Part shown: in pieces, positions 35,521 through 43,363 of the stretch
How positions within the stretch are numbered: position 1 is the first letter of the stretch
Layout of the letters: the number at the start of each line of letters is the position of its first letter
NCBI GenBank assembly: GCA_943842245.1
Contig: CALTAJ010000002.1
Coordinates: 707,596-771,595 of the forward strand
Length of the DNA stretch: 64,000 nucleotides
DNA from: an uncultured Flavobacteriaceae bacterium
GTDB lineage: Bacteria > Bacteroidota > Bacteroidia > Flavobacteriales > Flavobacteriaceae
Direction: 5' to 3'
Position numbers and translations under genes: made by a program
Notes under the pieces: generated by a model
Database searches by the model: none
Told to the model about the DNA's origin: nothing
The model's input: the letters and a program-made list of their open reading frames with translations, nothing else

Positions 35521-36258
35521 ATGGATAATAAAATAAAAGAGACTCGACTTAATAAATATCTAAGTGAAATAGGCCATTGTTCTAGAAGAGCTGCAGATAA
35601 GCTTATTGATGAGGGTAGGATCCAAGTAAATGGTAAAACTGTATTAATGGGTCAAAAAGTAAGTCCAAGTGACCGAATAGAAGTTGATGGAGTCCTTATT
35701 GAGGATAATCAAGAAAGTAATATATATATTGCTTTTAATAAACCTACAGGTATTGTCTGTACAACAGATACGAGAGTGGAAAAGGATAATATTATTGATT
35801 ATATTAATTATCCTAGTCGGATTTTTCCGATCGGCCGTTTAGACAAAATGAGTGAAGGTTTGATTTTATTGACTAATGATGGAGATATAGTTAATAAAAT
35901 TCTCCGTGCCCGAAATAACCACGAAAAAGAATACATAGTAACTGTAAATAAGCCTATCACAATTGATTTTATTCAAAAAATAAGAAATGGATTACCTATT
36001 TTAGATCAGATTACTAAAAAATGTTTTGCAGAACAAATTCATAAAAAAAAGTTTCGCATCATTTTGACCCAAGGTTTGAATCGTCAAATTCGAAGAATGT
36101 GTGAGTACTTAGAATACAGAGTTGTAAAATTGAAACGTATTCGCATAATGAATATTGAACTAAATACAAAAGTAGGGCGTTATCGTGATTTAACTAAAAA
36201 AGAAATGATCGAATTGCAAAGTCTACTTTCTGATTCTGATAAGCATTTTAAGCAATAA
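35521..36258 (+). CDS. rluF: 23S rRNA pseudouridine synthase, RluF-like
   Basis: 245 residues. N-terminal S4 RNA-binding domain (about 9-55, 'RLNKYLSEIGHCSRRAADKLIDEGRIQVNG'), then the RluB/E/F catalytic domain with Asp in 'PIGRLDKMSEGLILLTNDGD' and 'ARNNHEKEYIVTVNKPI', then 'GLNRQIRRMCEYL'. The motif 'RARNNHEKEY' fits RluF (U2604-type) better than RluB or RluE. Last gene of the sppA set; overlaps by 11 bases the convergent DUF2797 gene. Confidence 0.9.
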   Translation: MDNKIKETRLNKYLSEIGHCSRRAADKLIDEGRIQVNGKTVLMGQKVSPSDRIEVDGVLIEDNQESNIYIAFNKPTGIVCTTDTRVEKDNIIDYINYPSRIFPIGRLDKMSEGLILLTNDGDIVNKILRARNNHEKEYIVTVNKPITIDFIQKIRNGLPILDQITKKCFAEQIHKKKFRIILTQGLNRQIRRMCEYLEYRVVKLKRIRIMNIELNTKVGRYRDLTKKEMIELQSLLSDSDKHFKQ

Positions 36259-37045
36259 TATTCAATTTAACCTTTTGGCCTTCGTTAGAACGTACATTAA
36301 ATACTGTTTGGTCTTCAAAGAGAAGATATTGACCTCTCACACCAGTTAACCTTCCTTTATAAAAAGATGTTTTCGATAAATTTAAACTGTTAACTTTTTG
36401 TGGGTAATTGTTAACTGGAAACTCAAATTTCTCAAAATCTTTCTTTTTTGGATTAATATAGGGTTTGAACTCATTAGACAGATAGCCTATAGCTTTATTA
36501 AATGAGTCCTCCCAATCAACTGGCTCCGATTCATTTTGTAACATTTTTCTCCAATTAGTTTTATCAGAAAAAATTTCTTTCAAAGCAACTTCTGCAATAC
36601 CAGCTAGATAACGATTAGGTACTTCCAAAAGAATCATAGCCTCATGAGCGCCTTGGTCAATCCAACGAGTTGGTAATTGACTTTTTCTTGTTACACCTAC
36701 TTTTAGATGGCTACTTAGAGCAAGATAAACAATATGAGGCTGGAGTTGAATTTTTTTTTCGTATTCCAAGTCTCTATCTTGTTGATTTAAATGAGCCTTA
36801 CTAAGTTCTGGGCGCATAATCCAGTCACCAACAGCAGGACTCTCAAAAAAACAAGATTTACAGAATCCTTGTCTAAAAATTGGAAGATCATTAAAACAAT
36901 TTAAACATTGAGAACCTATATTATCAATACTCAATATTTTTCCAATACATTGGTTTATATGTATAAAATCTCCCCCCATATCAAGAAAATAATTGATTGG
37001 ACTATTGAGTTCTGATATCATTTTTTTTAAGATTCCTTCAAACAT
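36248..37045 (-). CDS. DUF2797 family protein
   Basis: 265 residues. A Zn-ribbon-like pair of Cys motifs, 'SQCLNCFND' and 'GFCKSCFFE', lies in the N-terminal third. The central part 'QPHIVYLALSSHLKVGVTRKSQLPTRWIDQGAHEA' is the typical DUF2797 core, which resembles a GIY-YIG nuclease fold ('YLALSS..KVGVTR'). The C-terminus is beta-rich ('YKGRLTGVRGQYLLFEDQTVFNVRS'). The function is not established in my knowledge. It diverges from the GH3 gene, 51 bases away, and shares 11 bases with rluF at its 3' end. Confidence 0.82.
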   Translation of the reverse strand: MFEGILKKMISELNSPINYFLDMGGDFIHINQCIGKILSIDNIGSQCLNCFNDLPIFRQGFCKSCFFESPAVGDWIMRPELSKAHLNQQDRDLEYEKKIQLQPHIVYLALSSHLKVGVTRKSQLPTRWIDQGAHEAMILLEVPNRYLAGIAEVALKEIFSDKTNWRKMLQNESEPVDWEDSFNKAIGYLSNEFKPYINPKKKDFEKFEFPVNNYPQKVNSLNLSKTSFYKGRLTGVRGQYLLFEDQTVFNVRSNEGQKVKLNIIA

Positions 37046-37096
37046 AAACCAGAAAAGAATTAATTTTATTTACTCAAGTAAGATAATAATTATTTT

Positions 37097-38611
37097 ATGC
37101 CCATTCCCTTATTTAACTCAATAGCTTCGTGGATTCTAAAAAAGAGAATACACCAAATGGAGCTTTTTATGAAATACCCTAACGAAGTTCAAAATGAACT
37201 TTTACACGAATTAATTAAAAAAGCCTCAAAAACTGAAACTGGAAAGTTTTATGACTTTAAAACAATTAAGAGTTATCATATTTTTAAAAGTAGGGTTCCA
37301 TTATGTAATTATGATGATATAGAATTAAATATTGAGCGATGCAGAAAAGGCGAGCAAAATATTTTTTGGCCAAGCAACATAAAATGGTTTGCCAAATCCA
37401 GTGGAACTACAAATTCAAAAAGTAAGTTTATACCATTAAGTTCGGAAGCTTTGGAAGATTGTCATTATAAAGCAGGTAAAGACATGTTATCTTTATACTA
37501 TAATAATAATGAAGATTCTCAACTACTTACAGGGAAATCATTAAGGCTAGGCGGGAGTAATGAATTATACAATAAAAACGATAGTTACTTCGGAGACCTG
37601 TCTTCTATTATAATACAAAATCTTCCTTTTTGGGCTGAGTTTAGTAGTACTCCAAGTAATAAAACCTCCCTAATGCCTGAATGGGAAACTAAAATGAAAG
37701 CTATTGTAGCAGAGTCGATATCTGAAAAAGTGACCAGTCTTGCTGGTGTCCCTTCTTGGATGTTGGTTTTGTTGCAAAATGTTTTGAAAGAAACTAATAA
37801 AAAAACTATTTCTCAAGTATGGCCTGACGCTGAAGTATACTTTCATGGGGGTGTAAGTTTTAAGCCTTATCGTGAATTATACAAAGGATTATTTACAAAA
37901 AAAGACTTTCGTTATTACGAGATCTATAATGCCTCAGAAGGTTTTTTTGGAATTCAAGATCGTAATCATTCTGACGAATTATTATTGATGTTGGATTATG
38001 GGATTTTTTATGAATTTATCCCAATTAAAGGAGATAAAGAGGATGATTCTGATATTATCCCACTTTCTGAAGTGGCTTTAAACACGAACTACTCAATAGT
38101 TATTACCACCAATGGTGGTTTATGGCGTTATAAAATTGGGGATACAATTCAATTTACTAGTTTATCTCCTTATCGTATTCAAGTCACGGGTCGTACAAAA
38201 CATTTTATAAATGTCTTTGGAGAAGAGCTTATAATTGATAATGCCGAAAAAGCACTTGAAAGAGTTAGTGCTAAAACAAAAAGTATAATTTCAAATTATA
38301 CAGCAGGTCCTATTTTTATGGAAAAAGATTCTCAAGGTGCTCATGAATGGATTATAGAATTTGAAAAAGAACCTGAAAACTTAAACCGCTTTAGTTCTCT
38401 TTTGGACGAGGCCTTACAAGAAGAAAATTCTGATTACGAAGCAAAGAGATATAAGAATATGACTCTTCATTCATTGAAAGTTCATAAAGCAAAAAAAGGC
38501 CTGTTTTATGAATGGCTATCTAAAAAAGGTAAACTGGGAGGACAACATAAAGTCCCTAGACTTTCTAATTCTAGAGAAATTTTAGAAGAATTATTAGCAG
38601 AAATTGATTAA
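37097..38611 (+). CDS. GH3 auxin-responsive promoter family protein
   Basis: 504 residues across the full GH3 fold, an acyl-adenylate-forming enzyme family. Plant GH3 proteins conjugate amino acids to acyl hormones. Visible: '[18 protein letters not shown]' (phosphate-binding loop), '[11 protein letters not shown]', '[12 protein letters not shown]' (A5-type core), '[17 protein letters not shown]' (A8-like) and the C-terminal hinge '[16 protein letters not shown]'. The natural acid and amine used by bacterial members are unknown to me. It is alone on its strand and stops within TTAA shared with clpX. Confidence 0.88.
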   Translation: MPIPLFNSIASWILKKRIHQMELFMKYPNEVQNELLHELIKKASKTETGKFYDFKTIKSYHIFKSRVPLCNYDDIELNIERCRKGEQNIFWPSNIKWFAKSSGTTNSKSKFIPLSSEALEDCHYKAGKDMLSLYYNNNEDSQLLTGKSLRLGGSNELYNKNDSYFGDLSSIIIQNLPFWAEFSSTPSNKTSLMPEWETKMKAIVAESISEKVTSLAGVPSWMLVLLQNVLKETNKKTISQVWPDAEVYFHGGVSFKPYRELYKGLFTKKDFRYYEIYNASEGFFGIQDRNHSDELLLMLDYGIFYEFIPIKGDKEDDSDIIPLSEVALNTNYSIVITTNGGLWRYKIGDTIQFTSLSPYRIQVTGRTKHFINVFGEELIIDNAEKALERVSAKTKSIISNYTAGPIFMEKDSQGAHEWIIEFEKEPENLNRFSSLLDEALQEENSDYEAKRYKNMTLHSLKVHKAKKGLFYEWLSKKGKLGGQHKVPRLSNSREILEELLAEID

Positions 38612-39837
38612 GAAACGACTTTTAACTTTGGTAGCTCAATTTTAGAAAGCTTTTGATCGGCATATTGTTTGGTAACCCTAAGTTTTTTTATATCAGTATT
38701 GGGCAACTCAAACATGGCATCATTTAAAACAGCCTCACAAAGAGATCTCAAGCCTCTTGCACCTAACTTATATTGAAGTGCTTTTCCCACGATATAGTCA
38801 AGAGCTCCTGGAGTAAATTGTAATTGAATATCATCCATTGCAAACAATTGAACATATTGCTTAATCAGGGCGTTTTTCGGAGTTGTCAAAATAACACGTA
38901 AAGTAGATTCGTCTAGGGGACTCATATAAGTTAAAACAGGTAATCTACCTATAATTTCTGGAATTAATCCAAAGGCTCTAACATCTCTAGGGGTTATATA
39001 TTGCAACATATTTTCTTTATCAATATCACGTTGCTCTAGAGCTGTTTTGTATCCAATGGCTTGTAAATTTAAACGTTTATTTATGTGCGCCTCAATTCCA
39101 TCGAATGCCCCTCCAGCTATAAATAAGATATTGGAAGTATCAACCTCTATGAATTTTTGATCAGGGTGTTTTCTTCCGCCCTTCGGTGGAACATTTACAA
39201 CAGTTCCTTCCAATAATTTCAATAAAGCTTGTTGAACTCCTTCACCAGAAACATCCCTAGTTATAGAGGGATTATCACTTTTCCGAGCAATTTTATCGAT
39301 TTCATCGATAAAAACTATTCCTCTTTCAGCTTTATCTACATCATAATCTGCAGCTTGTAATAAACGAGACAGTATACTTTCTACATCCTCACCTACATAG
39401 CCTGCTTCGGTTAAAACTGTTGCATCTACAATAGCCAAAGGAACTTTTAATAAACGTGAAATAGTTTGAGCCAAAAGAGTTTTTCCTGTTCCTGTTGGGC
39501 CAACTAATAAAACATTACTTTTTTGAATTTCAACATCATCTTCATTGGTGTTCTTTTGAAACAAACGCTTATAATGATTGTAAACTGCTACCGATAGAAC
39601 ACGCTTTGATGATTCTTGACCGATCACATAGTCATCCAAGAAAGATTTAATAGCCTTGGGAGGTTTCAATTCTATAGAAACTGTACTTTTCTTTTCGTCA
39701 GAAGCCTCTTCTAAAACAATCCCATGAGCTTGAATAATGCAACGGTCACATATATGAGCATCAAGCCCTGCAATAAGTAACTGAGTTTCCGGTTTAGGTC
39801 TTCCACAAAAAGAACAATTTAAATCAGGTTTACTCAT
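38608..39837 (-). CDS. clpX: ATP-dependent Clp protease ATP-binding subunit ClpX
   Basis: 409 residues. AAA+ unfoldase that feeds substrates to ClpP. N-terminal zinc-binding domain with Cys8, Cys11, Cys30 and Cys33 ('NCSFCGRP', 'ICDRCIIQA'), Walker A '[14 protein letters not shown]', Walker B '[11 protein letters not shown]', sensor and '[19 protein letters not shown]', pore loop region 'AGYVGEDV' (GYVG) and '[11 protein letters not shown]'. Immediately downstream of clpP (gap 11 bases). The TAA stop shares TTAA at 38608-38611 with the stop of the convergent GH3 gene. Confidence 0.97.
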   Translation of the reverse strand: MSKPDLNCSFCGRPKPETQLLIAGLDAHICDRCIIQAHGIVLEEASDEKKSTVSIELKPPKAIKSFLDDYVIGQESSKRVLSVAVYNHYKRLFQKNTNEDDVEIQKSNVLLVGPTGTGKTLLAQTISRLLKVPLAIVDATVLTEAGYVGEDVESILSRLLQAADYDVDKAERGIVFIDEIDKIARKSDNPSITRDVSGEGVQQALLKLLEGTVVNVPPKGGRKHPDQKFIEVDTSNILFIAGGAFDGIEAHINKRLNLQAIGYKTALEQRDIDKENMLQYITPRDVRAFGLIPEIIGRLPVLTYMSPLDESTLRVILTTPKNALIKQYVQLFAMDDIQLQFTPGALDYIVGKALQYKLGARGLRSLCEAVLNDAMFELPNTDIKKLRVTKQYADQKLSKIELPKLKVVS

Positions 39838-39848
39838 AGTAAATAGTT

Positions 39849-40514
39849 TTATTTGGGAGCGTTTTGAAGAACTTCATCAACCATACCATAGGCTTTTGCC
39901 TCCTCAGCTTTCATCCAATAATCACGATCACTATTTTCAGTTACCTTTTTCATCGTTTGACCAGAATGCTTAGAAATAATTTGATACAATTCGTCTTTTA
40001 ATTTGAGTATTTCTCTTGCAGTAATTTCAATATCAGAAGCCTGACCTTGAGCTCCACCTAAAGGTTGATGGATCATAACACGTGCGTGAGGAAGTGCAGA
40101 TCTCTTTCCTTCATGTCCTGCACACAGTAAAACTGCTCCCATTGAAGCAGCGATACCAGTACATATTGTAGCTACATTTGGTGTTATAAATTGCATAGTA
40201 TCATAAATTCCGAGACCTGCATATACACCTCCGCCTGGGGAATTAATATACATTTGAATATCTCGGTTGGAATCGGTACTCTGTAAAAATAATAATTGTG
40301 CCTGAATTATATTCGCTACCTGATCATCAATAGCAGTTCCTAAAAACATAATTCGGTCCATCATCAAACGAGAAAAAACATCCATTTGCGCGACGTTTAA
40401 CTGACGTTCTTCGATAATATAAGGTGTCATACTACTTACTATTTTATCGTAGTACATCGCACTAATTCCATGATGTTTTGTTGCGTATTTTTTAAATTCT
40501 TTTCCGTAGTTCAT
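39849..40514 (-). CDS. clpP: ATP-dependent Clp protease proteolytic subunit ClpP
   Basis: 221 residues. Catalytic triad Ser124 ('[11 protein letters not shown]'), His149 ('[10 protein letters not shown]') and Asp198 ('SDRDYWM'), with the same spacing (25 and 49) as in E. coli ClpP. The long N-terminus of about 26 extra residues relative to the mature E. coli subunit is probably removed by self-cleavage. It is between tig and clpX in the classic tig-clpP-clpX order; gap 33 bases from tig. Confidence 0.97.
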   Translation of the reverse strand: MNYGKEFKKYATKHHGISAMYYDKIVSSMTPYIIEERQLNVAQMDVFSRLMMDRIMFLGTAIDDQVANIIQAQLLFLQSTDSNRDIQMYINSPGGGVYAGLGIYDTMQFITPNVATICTGIAASMGAVLLCAGHEGKRSALPHARVMIHQPLGGAQGQASDIEITAREILKLKDELYQIISKHSGQTMKKVTENSDRDYWMKAEEAKAYGMVDEVLQNAPK

Positions 40515-40547
40515 GTAATGTTATTTTCTTTAAAATTAATGAATTTA

Positions 40548-41879
40548 TTAAGCTTCAGCGTAAGCCTGCTTTATAAAGGCATCAAAACCAATTTTTTTGG
40601 TCTTTAATGGGGCTTTGTCTTTATAAAAATTAAGCATTTTATCTCCCATTAATTGTTCAGAAATTCGTCGAGTCTCTTCCTGATTAGACATTATATTCGA
40701 AACAATTTCATCTAGCTTTTCTTTTTCTGGAGTTTGGCCATATTGTAACATTTGCTTTTGTACCATAATTGCTGTAAAATCTTTTAGTTCTTCAAAAGTA
40801 ATGTTTAGCTCATTTTCACTTATTATTTTACCTTCAATTAGCTGGTATCTAATACCCTTTTCTGATTTGTTAAACTCATTTACTGCTTCTTCTTTTGTCA
40901 TAGGCTCTTTAGCTGAAGTCTGAATCCACTTTTTTAAAAAATCTACTGGAAGTTTAAATTTTGTTTTTTCAACAATTGCTTCAGAAATATCATTCATAAG
41001 TTTTTGATTCGCTTGTGGCTCAAATTGAGTCTGTAATCCTACCTTAATTTTTTCTTCTAAATCTTTTACAGAGGAAACAGTCCCAGGCTCATATAACTTA
41101 TCAAAAAGCTCTTGATTTAAATCTGCTAGAATTCGCTCATTGATTTCTTTTAATTCGATTGTAACATCAACTTTAAAAATATCTTCAAGTTTTTTGTCGT
41201 CTACCGAAAGAAGTCTTTGAGCAGTAACATTATCTTTAAATAAGCGTTTTGCAGGAAAGCTTAATATTGCTCCAGTCTTAGCCTCGTTTAAAGCCAAAAT
41301 AAGTTTTTTAGATTTTATATCTTCAATTGAGAAGTTAACCATTTTTTCTAGTTCTACTTCTTGGTTTCTGAATTGAGCTGTTATCTCATATCCTTTTTCA
41401 ATTTTTTTTTGGGATACCAATTTTCCGTATTGCTTTTGTAAGTGAATTAGTTGTTCCTGAATCATTTTTTTTTCAGGTTCAATTTCATAACAAACTACTT
41501 TTTTAAGAACATTAAGCTTTATATCAAACTTTGGAGCCAACCCAAGTTCAAACTCGAAATTTAGCTTGGAAGCTTCCCAGTCAAGATCCTCTTTTGAGGC
41601 CTTAGGAATTGGATTTCCGAGTAACTCAAGTTTTTCATCTTTAATATATTTATCTAAATTTTCTCTAAGTAATTTATTAACCTCATCCGCAATAACTGCC
41701 TTTTCATATTGCTTTTTGATCATACCCATAGGAACATGACCCTTTCTAAAGCCTGGTATATTTGCATTTTTTCTGTAATCGCTTAAAACCGAAACCACTT
41801 TCTTTTCGTAATCTTTTCGGTCAATCGTCATATTTATGACTGAATTTAATTGATCAATATCAGTTTTGCTGATGTCCAT
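40548..41879 (-). CDS. tig: Trigger factor
   Basis: 443 residues. Ribosome-bound chaperone that binds nascent chains at the exit tunnel. The N-terminal ribosome-binding domain has the signature 'NIPGFRKGHVPMGMIKKQY' (GFRxGxxP). The middle PPIase part (about 150-240) is short of the usual FKBP core, as in many Bacteroidota, and a helical C-terminal domain follows. A good promoter lies at 41901-41931. First of tig-clpP-clpX. Confidence 0.93.
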   Translation of the reverse strand: MDISKTDIDQLNSVINMTIDRKDYEKKVVSVLSDYRKNANIPGFRKGHVPMGMIKKQYEKAVIADEVNKLLRENLDKYIKDEKLELLGNPIPKASKEDLDWEASKLNFEFELGLAPKFDIKLNVLKKVVCYEIEPEKKMIQEQLIHLQKQYGKLVSQKKIEKGYEITAQFRNQEVELEKMVNFSIEDIKSKKLILALNEAKTGAILSFPAKRLFKDNVTAQRLLSVDDKKLEDIFKVDVTIELKEINERILADLNQELFDKLYEPGTVSSVKDLEEKIKVGLQTQFEPQANQKLMNDISEAIVEKTKFKLPVDFLKKWIQTSAKEPMTKEEAVNEFNKSEKGIRYQLIEGKIISENELNITFEELKDFTAIMVQKQMLQYGQTPEKEKLDEIVSNIMSNQEETRRISEQLMGDKMLNFYKDKAPLKTKKIGFDAFIKQAYAEA

Positions 41880-41900
41880 TATATCTTAAAATTTAGTGCG

Positions 41901-41931
41901 CAAAAATACACTTTTTTATTGCCACAACAAA
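41901..41931 (-). promoter_or_regulatory. Promoter of tig-clpP-clpX
   Basis: On the minus strand TTTG (41931-41928), a 19-base spacer and TATTTTTG (41908-41901). This is the Bacteroidota -33/-7 arrangement (TTTG-N19/20-TAnnTTTG). The -7 box ends 22 bases before the tig ATG at 41879, so the leader should be short. Confidence 0.75.
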
Positions 41932-42048
41932 GTTTTTTAAAATCCATCAACCAAGCTGAAATATGACTTTCATTGTATTAAGAAGTGAAATGAAATCTAA
42001 AAAATTAAAATAAAATGACGTTATGCATTTTTAAAATATAAAATCTAT

Positions 42049-42056
42049 TATATTTG
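42049..42056 (+). promoter_or_regulatory. -7 promoter box of rpsP-rimM
   Basis: TATATTTG followed by CACC, a full match to TAnnTTTG, 53 bases before the rpsP ATG at 42110. No strong TTTG at the -33 spacing. The sequence after it holds 'agagaatcgagaattctc', which contains the short palindrome GAGAATTCTC (42086-42095) in the leader. Confidence 0.55.
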
Positions 42057-42109
42057 CACCCCAAGAATTAATAATCAGAGAATCGAGAATTCTCATAAAT
42101 TAATATGAT

Positions 42110-42817
42110 ATGCCAGTAAAACTTAGACTTCAAAGACACGGAAAAAAAGGGAAACCTTTTTATTGGTTAGTAGCCGCAGACTCAAGGTCCAAAAGAGATG
42201 GACGCTATCTTGAAAAGATAGGGACTTACAACCCAAATACAAATCCAGCAGCTGTAAATATAGATAATGATAGAGCCCTTAACTGGTTAGAGAAGGGAGC
42301 GCAACCTACAGATACTGCACGTACTTTATTATCTTATAGAGGTATTATGTATAAGCATCATTTAAATGGAGGTGTAAGAAAAGGTGCCTTTACTCAAGAA
42401 GATGCTGACAAAAAATTTGAAATTTGGTTAAAAGAGAAAACAGCAAAAATCCAATCTAAAGAAGAAGGTTTATCAAAAGATCAAGCAGAAGCTAAAGCTA
42501 AACGTTTAGAAAATGAAAAAGCTACTAGTGATAAGAGATTAGCTGACGCTGCTACTGCAGAAGCAGAGGCTGAGGCTGCTGCAAAAAAAGCTGCTGCTGA
42601 GGAAGCTCCTGCTACTGAAGAAGCACCTGCTGCTGAAGAAGCACCTGCTGCTGAAGAAGCTCCTGCTACTGAAGAAGCTCCTGCTACTGAAGAAGCACCT
42701 GCTACTGAAGAAGCACCTGCTACTGAAGAAGCTCCTGCTGCTGAAGAAGCACCTGCTACTGAAGAAGCACCTGCTACTGAAGAAGCACCTGACTCTCAAG
42801 ATGATGTAAAAAAGTAA
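42110..42817 (+). CDS. rpsP: 30S ribosomal protein S16 with long repetitive C-terminal tail
   Basis: 235 residues. The first ~85 residues are the S16 core ('PVKLRLQRHGKKGKPFYWLVAADSRSKRDGRYLEKIGTYNPNT', 'GAQPTDTARTLL'). E. coli S16 has 82 residues. An extra region common in Bacteroidota follows (about 86-163), Lys/Glu/Ala-rich, and then eleven hexapeptide units EEAPA(T/A) (residues 164-229), ending DDVKK. The gene starts the rpsP-rimM pair (gap 17 bases). The tail is highly acidic and unlikely to be folded. Confidence 0.95.
   Translation: MPVKLRLQRHGKKGKPFYWLVAADSRSKRDGRYLEKIGTYNPNTNPAAVNIDNDRALNWLEKGAQPTDTARTLLSYRGIMYKHHLNGGVRKGAFTQEDADKKFEIWLKEKTAKIQSKEEGLSKDQAEAKAKRLENEKATSDKRLADAATAEAEAEAAAKKAAAEEAPATEEAPAAEEAPAAEEAPATEEAPATEEAPATEEAPATEEAPAAEEAPATEEAPATEEAPDSQDDVKK
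42599..42796 (+). repeat. 18-base tandem repeat in rpsP (11 units)
   Basis: Units follow GAAGAAGC(A/T)CCTGCT(A/G)CT, coding EEAPAT or EEAPAA; the last unit is EEAPDS. The third-base A/T in GCA/GCT varies between units, so the copies have drifted in DNA while the protein is kept. The copy number may vary among strains. Confidence 0.95.
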
Positions 42818-42834
42818 CATTTCATTTTTTGACG

Positions 42835-43353
42835 ATGATTAAAGAAAACTGCTTTTATGTTGGAACCATCGTTGGAAAATATAGTTTTAGAGGAGAGTTA
42901 CTAATAAAAACAGATAGTGATAATCCAGAAGAATATATTCATTTGGAATCTCTATTTGTAGAATTGAATTCAGGTTTTGTTCCCCTTTTTATTGAAAAAT
43001 GTAAACTGCACAAATCTGCTCTATTAAGAATCAAATTTGATCAAGTAAGCAATGAACTTGATGCTGATAAACTACTAAAAAAAGATTTATACTTACCTCT
43101 AAGCTTTCTTCCAAAATTAGAGGGTAAAAAATTTTACTATCACGAAGTAGTTGGTTTTTCATTAATGGAGGGAGAAGATTGTATTGGAACAATAAAACGT
43201 ATTCAAGACCAGGGAATTCAGGCACTCTTTGAGCTTGAAAAAAATGACGGAAATATATCTCTTATACCTATCCATGATGATTTCATATTGGAAGTGAATC
43301 GAGACTTAAAAATTATAAGTGTTGAGCTTCCAGAGGGGCTTTTAGATATCTAA
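42835..43353 (+). CDS. rimM: Ribosome maturation factor RimM
   Basis: 172 residues from ATG at 42835; a TTG six bases earlier is less likely. RimM binds S19 and helps 30S head assembly. N-terminal RimM domain 'CFYVGTIVGKYSFRGELLIKTDSD' and C-terminal PRC barrel 'KKFYYHEVVGFSLMEGEDCIGTIKRI', 'LIPIHDDFILEVNRDLKIISVELPEGLLD'. Follows rpsP by 17 bases, the usual neighbour. Convergent with the TonB receptor gene 10 bases away. Confidence 0.95.
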   Translation: MIKENCFYVGTIVGKYSFRGELLIKTDSDNPEEYIHLESLFVELNSGFVPLFIEKCKLHKSALLRIKFDQVSNELDADKLLKKDLYLPLSFLPKLEGKKFYYHEVVGFSLMEGEDCIGTIKRIQDQGIQALFELEKNDGNISLIPIHDDFILEVNRDLKIISVELPEGLLDI

Positions 43354-43363
43354 GGTTGTTCTC

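Noticed and set aside
42599-42796. CRISPR-like array
   Set aside because: Direct repeats are adjacent with no spacers and lie in frame within rpsP.
42539-42820. Minus-strand frame with repeated CFFSSR units
   Set aside because: It is the reverse of the EEAPAT repeat in rpsP; the repeat makes any frame look open.
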